Below, piece after piece: positions 35,119-44,226 of a DNA stretch of 64,000 bases (its first letter is position 1; the number at the start of each line of letters is the position of its first letter). Made by a program: the position numbers and the translations under genes. Below the pieces are notes generated by a model, which saw only the letters and a list, made by a program, of their open reading frames with translations, was not told the DNA's origin and did no database searches. Origin of the DNA: Pseudomonadota bacterium (GTDB lineage Bacteria; Pseudomonadota; Alphaproteobacteria; Rhizobiales; Xanthobacteraceae); contig JAEYAW010000031.1 in NCBI GenBank assembly GCA_023404675.1, positions 558,001 through 622,000 of the forward strand, written 5' to 3'.

Positions 35119-35757
35119 ATGCGAAAATCTGGATTTTTTGTCCGTATTGCTCTGGCCGCGGCCGTTTCCGCCGGGCTGGGTCAGGCGGCTATGGCCGAAG
35201 TCAGCGTCAGTGGATCGCGCGACGAGATTCACCTCAAGGCGAGCGAGGCGCCGCTCGAGGAAGTCCTTACTGTCCTGAGGGACCGTTACGGCCTCGTCTA
35301 TCGCACCGAAACCCCGTTGACCCAGCCCGTGAGCGGCGTCTACAGGGGCTCGCTGGAGCGCGTCGTCTCCCTGCTGACCCGGCGTTACGACCACGCGATC
35401 AGGACCAATGCCGGCACCGTCGAACTGGTCTTCACCAATCAGGTGAAATCGACCGCGAAGCCGCCGCCGCTCACCCAGCCGACCCCGGAGGGGAACGTGT
35501 CGGCCGTGTCCGCCGCGCTGCAAACGCAGGCGCAGCAGATCGCGCTCGCCAACGCCTCCGCGACGGCGCAGGCGAACGGCAGCGGAACGGGTGCCAGCGC
35601 CGGCAGCATCGCAGGCCTCGGCGCGACCGCCGGATCGCCGTCCGGCAACAACTCGGCCGCGGCCTCGCAGGCATCCATGGCGCAGATGACCCAGCAGGCG
35701 TCCTCGACGGTGAAGGAACTCGCCGCGGCGCTGAGCCGGATTTCGCTGCCGAAATAA
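35119..35757 (+). CDS. secreted protein with secretin/STN-like N-terminal domain
   Basis: 212 residues. The signal peptide ends QAAMAEVSV near residue 26. Residues about 30-105 (DEIHLKASEAPLEEVLTVLRDRYGLVYRTETPLTQPVSGVYRGSLERVVSLLTRRYDH) have the beta-alpha-beta layout of STN/secretin N0 domains, as in GspD and TonB-dependent receptors. The rest is low-complexity Ala/Ser/Gly/Gln sequence. No secretin pore or other domain follows. It may be a periplasmic partner of the nearby secretin or a stand-alone regulator; function unknown. Confidence 0.7.
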   Translation: MRKSGFFVRIALAAAVSAGLGQAAMAEVSVSGSRDEIHLKASEAPLEEVLTVLRDRYGLVYRTETPLTQPVSGVYRGSLERVVSLLTRRYDHAIRTNAGTVELVFTNQVKSTAKPPPLTQPTPEGNVSAVSAALQTQAQQIALANASATAQANGSGTGASAGSIAGLGATAGSPSGNNSAAASQASMAQMTQQASSTVKELAAALSRISLPK

Positions 35758-35779
35758 AAGACTCAAGGCGCCCTGTTTG

Positions 35780-35816
35780 AAAGAAAGGCCGGGACGCTGT
35801 CCCGGCCTTTCTTTTT
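35780..35816. terminator. strong terminator stem after the STN-like gene
   Basis: AAAGAAAGGCCGGGAC, loop GCT, then GTCCCGGCCTTTCTTTTT: a 16-bp perfect stem followed by T-rich sequence. The A-rich left side allows action on the convergent importer transcript too. Confidence 0.9.
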
Positions 35817-35890
35817 GCGCCACTTCTCATTTCCCCACTTCTCACCGCGCCACCGAATTTTCGCAGCACGCCAGAAGCGCATCCGCCGGG

Positions 35891-36928
35891 TCATTCCGCC
35901 GCGATGGCATGGAAATCCGGCCGCGCGATCTCGTTGACGCGATGGCAGGCAACAAAATGCCCCTCGCCAACCGTTTCCAGGATCGGCAGTGTCTCGCGGC
36001 AGATATCGGCCGCAAACGGGCAGCGCTGCACGAAGCGGCAGCCGGGCGGCGGATCGACCGGGCTCGGCGGATCGCCCTTCACGAGATAATTCGCCTTGAG
36101 CGCGTCGCGCAGCGGACCCGGCGGCGCGGCGGCCGCGACCAGCGACCACGTGTAGGGATGGCGCGGGGCCGCGAACAGCGCCGAGGCTGTCGCCTGCTCG
36201 ACGATCTTGCCGAGATACATCACCGCGATCTCGTCGCAGAACTGCTGGATCACGCCAAGGTCATGCGAGATGAAGATGTAGGTGAGCCCGCGCTCGCGCT
36301 GCAGCTTCTTCAGAAGATTGAGAATCTGCGCCTGAATCGCGACATCGAGCGCCGACACCGCCTCATCGCACACGATCAGGTCAGGCTCCGGCGCAAGCGC
36401 CCGCGCGATGCACAGCCGCTGGCGCTGGCCGCCCGAAAACTGATGCGGAAACAGGTCGGCGGCCTGCGGCGGCAGACCCACCTCCGCAAACAGTTCCCGC
36501 ACCCGCTCCTCGCGCTCGGCTTTCGTGCCGATCTTCAGCAGGTCGAGCGGCTCGCGCACCTGATCCCCTGCGCGGCGGCGCGGATCGAGCGCGGAGAACG
36601 GATCCTGAAACACGATCTGCACATGACGGCGCACGTCGCGCAGCGCGCGGCCGGTCAGCGGCATGATGTTTTCGTTGCGGAACACCACCTGCCCCGACGT
36701 GGCGGGCACCAGCCGCATCACCGCTTGCGCGGTGGTGGACTTGCCGGAGCCGCTCTCGCCGACGATGCCGAAGGTGGTGCCGCGCCGCACCCGGAAGCTG
36801 ACGCCATCCACCGCATGCACGAACGACGGCGGAGCGAACGGGCTCTTGCGCCCTGCCGGGAAGTGCACGACGAGATCATTGACGTCCAGCAGAATGGACT
36901 GGGACGATGGAGGAACGGCGGCGCTCAT
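35891..36928 (-). CDS. dipeptide/oligopeptide ABC transporter ATP-binding protein (DppF/OppF type)
   Basis: 345 residues from the ATG at 36928. Walker A GESGSGKSTTAQ, Q-loop FQDPFSALDPRR, signature FSGGQRQRLCIARALA, Walker B LIVCDEAVSALD, H-loop ISHDLG, and the C-terminal oligopeptide motif with CRFVQRCPFA typical of OppF. It energises import together with the OppD-type partner, whose stop overlaps this start by 4 bases. Last gene of the minus-strand operon. Confidence 0.92.
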   Translation of the reverse strand: MSAAVPPSSQSILLDVNDLVVHFPAGRKSPFAPPSFVHAVDGVSFRVRRGTTFGIVGESGSGKSTTAQAVMRLVPATSGQVVFRNENIMPLTGRALRDVRRHVQIVFQDPFSALDPRRRAGDQVREPLDLLKIGTKAEREERVRELFAEVGLPPQAADLFPHQFSGGQRQRLCIARALAPEPDLIVCDEAVSALDVAIQAQILNLLKKLQRERGLTYIFISHDLGVIQQFCDEIAVMYLGKIVEQATASALFAAPRHPYTWSLVAAAAPPGPLRDALKANYLVKGDPPSPVDPPPGCRFVQRCPFAADICRETLPILETVGEGHFVACHRVNEIARPDFHAIAAE

Positions 36929-37923
36929 GCGGCAATCTCCGTCTGGCGCCAGCACGACACCTCGTGCGCCGCATCGACCGGCGCGAGCGGCGGCTGCGGG
37001 CGGCCATGGCACTGCGGCCGTGCATCCGCACAGCGATCGAGGAACGCGCATTCCGGGCCGCGCGCGCCGAGCGGCGGCACCATGCCGGGAATTTCGCCAA
37101 GCTCGACCCAGTGATCCGGCTTCGCCTCGCCGAGTTTCAGATGCGGCACGCAGGCCAGCAGCCCCCGCGTATAGGGATGACGCGGCCTTGCGATGATCTC
37201 GTTCGACGGTCCGCTCTCGACGCAGCGCCCGGCATAGAGCACCGATACGTCGTTGGCGAGATCGGCGACCGCACCGAGATCATGCGTGATCAGCACGATG
37301 GAGGTCTGCGTTTCCTTCTGAAGGTCCGCGAGCAGATCGAAAATCTGCGCCTGCACCGTGACATCAAGCGCCGTGGTCGGCTCGTCGGCGATCAGAAGAC
37401 GCGGCCGGCATGCCAACGCCATGGCGATCATCACACGCTGGCGCATGCCGCCGGAGAGCTGGTGCGGATAGTTGCTGGCACGCTTCTCGGCCGCCGGAAT
37501 CTGCACCGCCTTCAGGAACTCGATGGCCTGCGCGAAGGCCTCGCTCCGGCTGAGGCCCCGATGCAGCCGCAGCACCTCGGCGATCTGGTCGCCGACGGTG
37601 TAAAGCGGATTGAGCGCGGTCATCGGCTCCTGAAAAATCATCGACATGGCGTTGCCGCGCAGGCTGCGCAGACGGCGCTGCGGCACCGTGAGCACGTCCT
37701 CGCCGTCGAGCAGGATGCGCCCGCCGGTGATGACGAAATCCTCCGGCAGCAGGCGCATGATGGCCAGCGCCGTCATGCTCTTGCCGCAGCCGGATTCGCC
37801 CACCAGCGCCATGGTCTTGCCGGCCTCGACCTCGAAGGACAGATGTTCGAGAACAGGCACCAGCTTGCCGCTGGCTCCCCGCATGCTCACCGACAGATCG
37901 TCGACACGAAGAACAGGCTCCAT
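36925..37923 (-). CDS. dipeptide/oligopeptide ABC transporter ATP-binding protein (DppD/OppD type)
   Basis: 332 residues from the ATG at 37923. Walker A GESGCGKSMTALA, FQEPMTALNPLYTV, signature LSGGMRQRVMIAMALAC, Walker B LLIADEPTTALD, and a C-terminal cysteine cluster CAFLDRCADARPQC that may hold an iron-sulfur cluster as in some OppD proteins. Its start overlaps the permease stop. Confidence 0.92.
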   Translation of the reverse strand: MEPVLRVDDLSVSMRGASGKLVPVLEHLSFEVEAGKTMALVGESGCGKSMTALAIMRLLPEDFVITGGRILLDGEDVLTVPQRRLRSLRGNAMSMIFQEPMTALNPLYTVGDQIAEVLRLHRGLSRSEAFAQAIEFLKAVQIPAAEKRASNYPHQLSGGMRQRVMIAMALACRPRLLIADEPTTALDVTVQAQIFDLLADLQKETQTSIVLITHDLGAVADLANDVSVLYAGRCVESGPSNEIIARPRHPYTRGLLACVPHLKLGEAKPDHWVELGEIPGMVPPLGARGPECAFLDRCADARPQCHGRPQPPLAPVDAAHEVSCWRQTEIAA

Positions 37924-38846
37924 CACGACCTCCGCCGCAGGCGCGGATTGACCGCATCGTTGACACCATCGCCGACCAGACTGATCGCCAGCACCGCGAG
38001 GAAGATCGCCGCGCCCGGGAACGTCACCGCCCACCAGGCATCCAGCACGTAGTTGCGGTTTTGTCCGATCATCAGGCCCCAGCTCATGGTGTTGGGATCG
38101 CCGAGGCCAAGAAAGCTGAGGCCGCCCTCGAACAGGATCGCCACGCCGATCGCCAGCGTCGCCGAGACGATGATCGGCGGCAGCGCGTTCGGCAGCACCA
38201 CCTTGGTAATGAGATGCAGATCGCCGCCGCCGGCGGCGCGCGAGGCCTTGACGAAATCCAGCCCCCGCAGCCGCATGAACTCGGCGCGCGTCAGCCGCGC
38301 TGCCGAGGTCCAGCTCACCACGCCAATGGCCAGCGTGATCGTCGTCAGCGTCTGGCCGAACAGCGTAACCAGCACCATCGCGAAAAGCAGCGGCGGCAGG
38401 ATCTGGAAGAACTCGGTGATCTTCACCAGCGCCGCATCGATCGGGCCGCCGAAATATCCGGCCAGCGCGCCGACGGTCACGCCGATCACGATGGTGATCA
38501 GCGCCGACACCGCGCCCACCGTCAGCGTCGCGCGGCCGCCATAGATCAGCCCCGCCATCACGTCGCGGCCGAGATAGTCGGTGCCAAGCCACGCGTCGGC
38601 GTCCGGCGGCGAGAACGGCAGGCCGACGATATCGAACGGATCGATCGAATAGAGCGAGGGACCGAACACCGTTCCCAGCACGATGATCACGAGCAAAGCC
38701 GCACCCGCAACGCCGGACGGGCTGCGCATGAACTGGCGCAATGCCGCCACCAGCGGCGAGGAGGCCGCCCGCGGCGGCAGACCCATGGCGGAAGCCGGAG
38801 TCCCCACGGCGGAGCCCACCGGCGGCGTTGTTTCGACGGCGCTCAT
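37923..38846 (-). CDS. dipeptide/oligopeptide ABC transporter permease (DppC/OppC type)
   Basis: 307 residues with about six membrane segments. YLGRDVMAGLIYGGRATLTVG near residue 95 and the EAA loop RTKASRAAGG-like block SRAAGGGDLHLITKVVLPNALPPIIV are typical of DppC/OppC. It pairs with the DppB-type subunit, overlapping it by 4 bases. Confidence 0.92.
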   Translation of the reverse strand: MSAVETTPPVGSAVGTPASAMGLPPRAASSPLVAALRQFMRSPSGVAGAALLVIIVLGTVFGPSLYSIDPFDIVGLPFSPPDADAWLGTDYLGRDVMAGLIYGGRATLTVGAVSALITIVIGVTVGALAGYFGGPIDAALVKITEFFQILPPLLFAMVLVTLFGQTLTTITLAIGVVSWTSAARLTRAEFMRLRGLDFVKASRAAGGGDLHLITKVVLPNALPPIIVSATLAIGVAILFEGGLSFLGLGDPNTMSWGLMIGQNRNYVLDAWWAVTFPGAAIFLAVLAISLVGDGVNDAVNPRLRRRS

Positions 38847-39820
38847 CGTGCCCCCCGGATACGTGGATCGATCAGACGATAGACGATGTCGGTGACGATG
38901 TTCGCCAGCATCACCATCATCGCGGAGAAGAACAGAACCGCCATCAGCGTCGGATAGTCCCTCCGCAGAATGGAATCGAACACCAGACGGCCCATGCCGG
39001 GCCAGCTGAACACCGTCTCGACCAGCACCGCGCCCGCAAACAGGTTGCCGAACTGCAGACCGACGACGGTCACGATCGGAATCAGCGTGTTGCGCAGCGC
39101 ATGCTTCACGACGACCACCGATTCCGGCAGGCCCTTGGCGCGGGCGGTGCGAATATAGTCCGCCGACAGCACGTCGATCATATTGACGCGCGCGAGGCGG
39201 CTGTATTGCGCCACGAACACAATGCCGAGCGTGAGCGACGGCAGAATGAGATGCGTCAGCACGTCAAGCACATGGGCAAAGCCGGTCTTCGGACGCACCA
39301 CGTCTTCCATGCCCGACACGGGAAGGATCGGCCACACCCGTCCGAACAACAACAGCAGCATCAGGCCGGTCCAGAAGATCGGCGCGGCATAGCCCGCCAG
39401 CGACAACACCGTGACGCCGTGGCTCAGAAGGCCGTTCGGCCGGCGCGCGCTGATGACGCCGAGCGTCGTGCCGATCAAGACCGCGAAGATCAGCGCCGCG
39501 AAGGCAAGATACAGCGTCGCGGGCAGGCGCTGCGCGATCAGCGACAGCACCGGCTGGTTGAAATAGTAGGAATAGCCGAAATCGCCATGCAGGACGTTGC
39601 CGAGGTAGGTGAAGAGCTGCTCCAGCAGCGGCCGGTCCAGCCCGTATTTCTCGCGCAGCGCCGCGATCACCTCGGCGGACGCGCCACCCATCTCGCCTGC
39701 GATCACCTGCACCGGATCGCCGGGCGCGGCGTGGATCAGGCAGAAGTTCAAAACGACCACCGCGAGCAACAGCCCGGCCGCGTTGGCCAGTTGCCGGAGA
39801 ATGTAGATAGCGGTGGCCAT
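38843..39820 (-). CDS. dipeptide/oligopeptide ABC transporter permease (DppB/OppB type)
   Basis: 325 residues from the ATG at 39820. Begins with a membrane helix followed by the DppB signature HAAPGDPVQVI, then LDRPLLEQLFTYLGNVLHGDFGYSY. The cytoplasmic EAA loop reads TARAKGLPESVVVVKHALRNTLIPIV. The longer frame upstream covers the intergenic stem-loop and is not needed. Confidence 0.92.
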   Translation of the reverse strand: MATAIYILRQLANAAGLLLAVVVLNFCLIHAAPGDPVQVIAGEMGGASAEVIAALREKYGLDRPLLEQLFTYLGNVLHGDFGYSYYFNQPVLSLIAQRLPATLYLAFAALIFAVLIGTTLGVISARRPNGLLSHGVTVLSLAGYAAPIFWTGLMLLLLFGRVWPILPVSGMEDVVRPKTGFAHVLDVLTHLILPSLTLGIVFVAQYSRLARVNMIDVLSADYIRTARAKGLPESVVVVKHALRNTLIPIVTVVGLQFGNLFAGAVLVETVFSWPGMGRLVFDSILRRDYPTLMAVLFFSAMMVMLANIVTDIVYRLIDPRIRGAR

Positions 39821-39849
39821 GACGATAAGGTCCTCGGTTAACGGGCGGA

Positions 39850-39890
39850 GCGGGCCGGTCACCCTCCGGCGAAGGAGGATACCGGCCCGC
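39850..39890 (-). promoter_or_regulatory. stable stem-loop between the binding-protein and permease genes
   Basis: GCGGGCCGGT (39850-39859) pairs exactly with ACCGGCCCGC (39881-39890), with an inner CCTCC/GGAGG stem. It lies right after the binding-protein stop and has no T-run. Such hairpins often protect the upstream mRNA so binding protein is made in excess over the membrane parts, as known for several importer operons. Confidence 0.65.
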
Positions 39891-39902
39891 CACGTCAGTT
39901 CA

Positions 39903-41483
39903 TCACTTCTTGGCCCAGGCCAGTTCGTCCCACGGCGAGAGCACGCCCCAGATCGTGGTCGGCAGGCTGGTCAGGTTCTTGTCGAACACATTGTGATACG
40001 GCGTGACGTTGATGAAGAAGATCGGCACCTCGTCCACGACGATCTTCTGGAACTCCTTGTAGAGTTCCTTGCGCTTCTCCGGCGAGGTCTCCTGCGCCGC
40101 AGCCGCGAGAATCGCATCGACCTTCGGGTTGCTGTACTGCTGGGTGTTCGACCAGATGATGCCCTTGCGGATATTGCTGGAGAGATACGTGCGATCGACG
40201 CCGATCACCGGGTCGCCCCAGTTGAACACCGTGTCCATGGTCAGGTCGAAATCCTGACCGGCGACGCGCTGCGCCCAGGTCGGAAAGTCGGACGCCGCCC
40301 GCACTTCCAGATTGATGCCCGCCCGCTTCAGAGCCGAACGCAGATACTCGGCGACATTGCGCTGCTGCTCGTCGCCACCGGGAATGTAGTCGATCGTGAG
40401 CGTGAAGCGCGTGCCGTCGGCCTTCTTCGGATAGCCCGCCTCGTCCAGCAGCGACTCGGCCTTCTTCAGATCGAACTTGTAAGGATTGACATCCTTGTTC
40501 TCCAGCGGCGAGCCGGGTGCGATGGGCGTGAACGCCGGCTGGGCAACACCGCCCATCAGCTTGCTGACGATGAAGTCGCGGTTCGCGGCATAGGCAATGG
40601 CCTGACGCACCTTCACATCGTCCAGCGGCTTCTTCTTGGTGTTGAACGCCAGCCAGTTGATCGCGCCGATACCGGCGAAACCCTTGTCGGTGACGACAAC
40701 GTTCGGCAACTTCTTCAGACGCTCGATATCGCGGACACCGCCCGCGAACGGGAAGACGTTGAAGTCGCCGCGCTCGATGGAGACGAGCACCGCGTTCGGA
40801 TCTGACACGATGCGGGTGACGATCTTATCGAGCTTCGGACGGCCGGGAATGAAGAACTTGTCGAACTTCTCAAGCGTATAGTATTCGCCCTGCTTGTACT
40901 CGGTCAGCCGGAACGGTCCCGATCCGACCGGCTTCAGGTTCGCCGGATGAGTCTTCACGTCCTGACCATCGCCATAGACATGCTTGGGAATGATCGGCAT
41001 CAGCGCCGGGGACATCGCCAGCAGCAGCGCCGGGTGCGGATGCTTCAGGCGAATGATCGCGGTGTAGGGATCGGGCGTATCGACCTTGTCCACTGCCGCC
41101 AGCATGCTCTGGAACGGGTGGTTGCCCTTGATGGTCATGATCGAGAACGCAACATCCTCGGAGGTGACCGGCTTGCCGTCGTGGAACAGCGCGTTCTTCA
41201 CAAGGTGCAGGGTGACGGACAGACCATCCGGCGCGACCTCCCACTTCTCGGCGAGATAGGGTTGCGGATTCCAGTTGTCGTCATAGCGCAGCGGGCTCGC
41301 GAAGATCTGCGTGCTGACGATCGCCGTGGCGAAACCGGACTGCACCGCGCCGTTGAAATGGCGCGGCACCTGCGTCGTGCCGACAACCAGAGAATTGTCT
41401 GCCGGCTGCGCACACAATGGCGCGGGAAGCGCAAGCGCTGAAAGCAGCGCGAGCGCCGATGCGAAGATCGGGCGTATCAACAT
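39903..41483 (-). CDS. dipeptide/oligopeptide-type ABC transporter substrate-binding protein
   Basis: 526 residues from the ATG at 41483 (AAAGGGA upstream). A signal peptide ends LPAPLCAQPADN near residue 26. SBP family 5 (DppA/OppA fold) with NPQPYLAEKWEVAPDGLSVTLHLVKNALFHDGKPVTSEDVAFSI and GSGPFRLTEYKQGEYYTLEKFDKF. The ligand may be a peptide or another molecule, as family 5 also binds nickel complexes, opines and glycosides. It follows the COG0523 gene by 61 bases. Confidence 0.92.
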   Translation of the reverse strand: MLIRPIFASALALLSALALPAPLCAQPADNSLVVGTTQVPRHFNGAVQSGFATAIVSTQIFASPLRYDDNWNPQPYLAEKWEVAPDGLSVTLHLVKNALFHDGKPVTSEDVAFSIMTIKGNHPFQSMLAAVDKVDTPDPYTAIIRLKHPHPALLLAMSPALMPIIPKHVYGDGQDVKTHPANLKPVGSGPFRLTEYKQGEYYTLEKFDKFFIPGRPKLDKIVTRIVSDPNAVLVSIERGDFNVFPFAGGVRDIERLKKLPNVVVTDKGFAGIGAINWLAFNTKKKPLDDVKVRQAIAYAANRDFIVSKLMGGVAQPAFTPIAPGSPLENKDVNPYKFDLKKAESLLDEAGYPKKADGTRFTLTIDYIPGGDEQQRNVAEYLRSALKRAGINLEVRAASDFPTWAQRVAGQDFDLTMDTVFNWGDPVIGVDRTYLSSNIRKGIIWSNTQQYSNPKVDAILAAAAQETSPEKRKELYKEFQKIVVDEVPIFFINVTPYHNVFDKNLTSLPTTIWGVLSPWDELAWAKK

Positions 41484-41544
41484 AGGCCTGGTCCCTTTCT
41501 GAAGCGACGAAGTGAGCACACGGATGGAATGGTCGTTGCACGGT

Positions 41545-42501
41545 TCATGCCGCACCTGCCGGAGCCAGCGCGCGGTCAATGATCGAATCCAGCTCAGCCG
41601 CAGATGGAAGCCCCTCGATACCGATGCCGACAAGCACGATATCGTCCCCGGCAACAGAACCGCTGGTATCCTGAGCCGAAAGCTCCCAGCGCCGGTCCAC
41701 CATCTGGAAGTCATACGCGGTGGTCTCGCCGGCCAGCCGGCACGATCCCTTCAGACGCAGCAGCTGCGGCGGCAAGGCGGCGAGAGCCTTTGCGAGCCGC
41801 GCGCGATCGAAGGCGCCGCTGCGGCGATAGCACCAGCGCTGGAAATCGCGTTCATGATCGGTCTCGTCCAGCACCTCTAGCGCAGCAAAGCCGCTGTCCG
41901 GCTCCGCCCAGAGGCAGGCTTCCAGTCCGGGAAGATCGTCGTGCGACGTCACGATCATGCCCGCCTCCGGCGCGAAGCTCGTGACCGCCCGCCGCGCGAT
42001 CGCAAGACCATCGTCGTCGACCAGATCGGCCTTGTTCAGCAGCACGATCGTGGCGCGGTGAAACTGATCGGCCACCGTCTCGCCGACGCGTGCATCGACC
42101 AGCAGACTGGCGATCCGTGTCGCGTCGGCCAGCACGATGATGCCGTCGAGCCGCAGCTCGGGATCGATCATCGCGATCTCGCCGATCCGCCACGGACTGC
42201 CGACGCCGCTCGCCTCGATCAGGATCCGGTCGAACCGCTGCCCGCTGTCGAGCAGCCCGCATAGCGTTTCGACAAAGCCGTCGCCGATGCTGCAGCAGAC
42301 GCAACCGTTGGTCAGCGTCATCGTCGTGCCGTCGTGACGGGCGATCAGGCCCGCATCGATGTTGATCGCGCCGAAATCGTTGACGAGAACCGCATAGCGC
42401 TGACCGCCCGTTCGCAACAGATGGTTGACGAACGTGGTCTTGCCGGCGCCCAGAAAGCCGCCGATCACCGTCACCGGAGTCTGGACGGCCGCCTGTTTCA
42501 T
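41545..42501 (-). CDS. CobW/COG0523 family metal-binding GTPase
   Basis: 318 residues from the ATG at 42501. P-loop GFLGAGKTT at 15-23, the CVCC metal-binding motif at 67-70 (CxCC), NKADLVD guanine site, and the C-terminal CobW_C domain. Family members use GTP to deliver zinc or other metals to client enzymes. It overlaps the amidohydrolase gene by 4 bases, so that metalloenzyme is the most likely client. It lacks the long histidine stretch found in the second copy in this window. Confidence 0.9.
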   Translation of the reverse strand: MKQAAVQTPVTVIGGFLGAGKTTFVNHLLRTGGQRYAVLVNDFGAINIDAGLIARHDGTTMTLTNGCVCCSIGDGFVETLCGLLDSGQRFDRILIEASGVGSPWRIGEIAMIDPELRLDGIIVLADATRIASLLVDARVGETVADQFHRATIVLLNKADLVDDDGLAIARRAVTSFAPEAGMIVTSHDDLPGLEACLWAEPDSGFAALEVLDETDHERDFQRWCYRRSGAFDRARLAKALAALPPQLLRLKGSCRLAGETTAYDFQMVDRRWELSAQDTSGSVAGDDIVLVGIGIEGLPSAAELDSIIDRALAPAGAA

Positions 42502-44138
42502 GCGCGCGGCGCCTCCTTGACAAGGCCGCCGATCACCGTGCCCCACACCGGAACGTCCTTCAGCTTGTCCGGCGCGACGGCGAGCGGGTCCTCGTCGAGC
42601 ACAGCGAAATCCGCGAACTTGCCGGCCGCGATGCTGCCGACCAGATGATCCATCTTCATCGTGTAGGCCGCTCCGATGGTGATCGCGGCGAGTGCATCGG
42701 CGACGCTGAGGGCCTCGGTCTCCTTGCCGAGCACCCGGCCCCCGGACGTGACGCGGTTCACCGCGCACCATGCGGTGAACAGCGGCGACAGCGGCGTCAC
42801 CGGCGCATCGGAGTGGATCGAGAATGGCACGCCGAGACGTTTGGCCGTTCCGGTCGCATCGACCCGCGCCGCGCGCTCGGGACCCATGGTCGTCTCGTAG
42901 TGAACATCGCCCCAGTAGTAGACATGGTTGGCGAACAGGTTGACGCATACGCCCAGCGCCTTGATCCGGCGGAACAGCGCGGTGTCGGCCATCTGACAGT
43001 GCTGCAGCACGTGACGATGATCCGGGCGCGGCGAGGCGATCAGCGCGGCCTCCAGCGCGTCGAGCGCGACCTCGGTCGCCTCGTCGCCGTTGGTGTGGAT
43101 GTTCATCTGGATGCCGGCCTCGTGATAGGCCTTCACGATGCGGAACAGGTCGTCCGGCGCGACGTACCACAACCCGTTCGGCGCGCCATTGTGATAACCC
43201 GGCCAGCGCAGCCGCGCCGTAAAGCCCTGGATCGAACCATCGACGATGATCTTCACGAGGCCATAATAAAGACGGTCGTTGTTGTCCTGCTTCAGCTTGG
43301 CCAGCTTGGCGATGGCCTCCTCCGGGGTGTGAGCTGCGGCCGCCAGCGCGGGCACGAAGCGCACGCCGAAATCCGGATCCGCCGTCGTCTCGCGAAACAG
43401 ACCCGCGGCATAATCACTCACGTCGCTGTGCAGATCGGTGATGGTGGTGACGCCCTGCACGCAGGCGGAGGCCGCATAGCGCCGAAGGTCCGCCGGAGCG
43501 ACCCGCGTCAGCGGATTGTCGCCCAGCATACGGAAGACGCGGAAGCGCGTCGCGACGCCGCGCAGTTCTCCGGACGCCAGACCGTCCGTCCCCTGCACCA
43601 CCCCGTCAATATTGCTGCCGCGCAGCAGTCCGGTCTTGTCCAGAACCGGCGTGTTGACGTTGAAGATATGCAGGCTCGCATGCAGCACAAAGATCATGCG
43701 GGTCGGCGACACGCGATCGAGGTCCTGCCGCGTCAGCATATGGCCGCCAATGTGCAGCGGATCGTAGCCCCATGCGAAAATCGGCGCATCGGGATCTGTC
43801 ATCGCGGCATCCGCTTCGCGCAGGCGCTCCACGATCGCGTCGATGCTGCCGACGCCGCTCACCAGTTTGCCCTCGGGCGAGCGCCGGGCGTAACCGCCGA
43901 CATAAGGCAGCGACCACATCACGCCCTCGACGATATGACTATGCCCCTCGACGAAGCCCGGCAGCAGAACCTTGCCGGCGAAGCGGTCATCGACGCGCCC
44001 GCCGAACGGAGCCATATCGTCAGCGCTGCCCACAGCCAGAATCCGGCCATCGCGCACCGCAACATGCGTCGCTTCCGGCCGCATGGGATTCATCGTCACG
44101 ATCTTGCGGGCCGAATAAACGATGGGGTCTTGGCTCAC
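42498..44138 (-). CDS. metal-dependent amidohydrolase, YtcJ-like (amidohydrolase family 3)
   Basis: 546 residues, starting with GTG at 44138 behind GGAGGCG. Binding residues: H66 and H68 in GHSHIVEG near the N-terminus, carboxylated-lysine region and later histidines in QMNIHTNGDEATEVALDALE and HVLQHCQMADTALFRRIKAL, then FSIHSDAPVTPLSPLFTAWCAVNR with the catalytic aspartate. The family hydrolyses amide or lactam bonds of diverse compounds. First gene of an operon with its likely metallochaperone and an importer. The substrate is unknown. Confidence 0.88.
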   Translation of the reverse strand: MSQDPIVYSARKIVTMNPMRPEATHVAVRDGRILAVGSADDMAPFGGRVDDRFAGKVLLPGFVEGHSHIVEGVMWSLPYVGGYARRSPEGKLVSGVGSIDAIVERLREADAAMTDPDAPIFAWGYDPLHIGGHMLTRQDLDRVSPTRMIFVLHASLHIFNVNTPVLDKTGLLRGSNIDGVVQGTDGLASGELRGVATRFRVFRMLGDNPLTRVAPADLRRYAASACVQGVTTITDLHSDVSDYAAGLFRETTADPDFGVRFVPALAAAAHTPEEAIAKLAKLKQDNNDRLYYGLVKIIVDGSIQGFTARLRWPGYHNGAPNGLWYVAPDDLFRIVKAYHEAGIQMNIHTNGDEATEVALDALEAALIASPRPDHRHVLQHCQMADTALFRRIKALGVCVNLFANHVYYWGDVHYETTMGPERAARVDATGTAKRLGVPFSIHSDAPVTPLSPLFTAWCAVNRVTSGGRVLGKETEALSVADALAAITIGAAYTMKMDHLVGSIAAGKFADFAVLDEDPLAVAPDKLKDVPVWGTVIGGLVKEAPRA

Positions 44139-44169
44139 ATCCGCCTCCAGAACACGATCCTTTGACTGT

Positions 44170-44226
44170 GGATCGGAAGCGGAGGATCGGGCCAGCGCCA
44201 GATTCCATGCACGGATAGGGCCAGCG
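44170..44226. promoter_or_regulatory. direct repeats between the amidohydrolase and MocR-type genes, probable operator
   Basis: GGATCGGGCCAGCG (44184-44197) and GGATAGGGCCAGCG (44213-44226) match at 13 of 14 positions with a 29-base period; a third partial GGATCGG is at 44170. MocR-type regulators such as GabR, TauR and PdxR bind spaced direct repeats rather than palindromes, so this fits the adjacent regulator. The assignment is inferred from that pattern. Confidence 0.6.
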
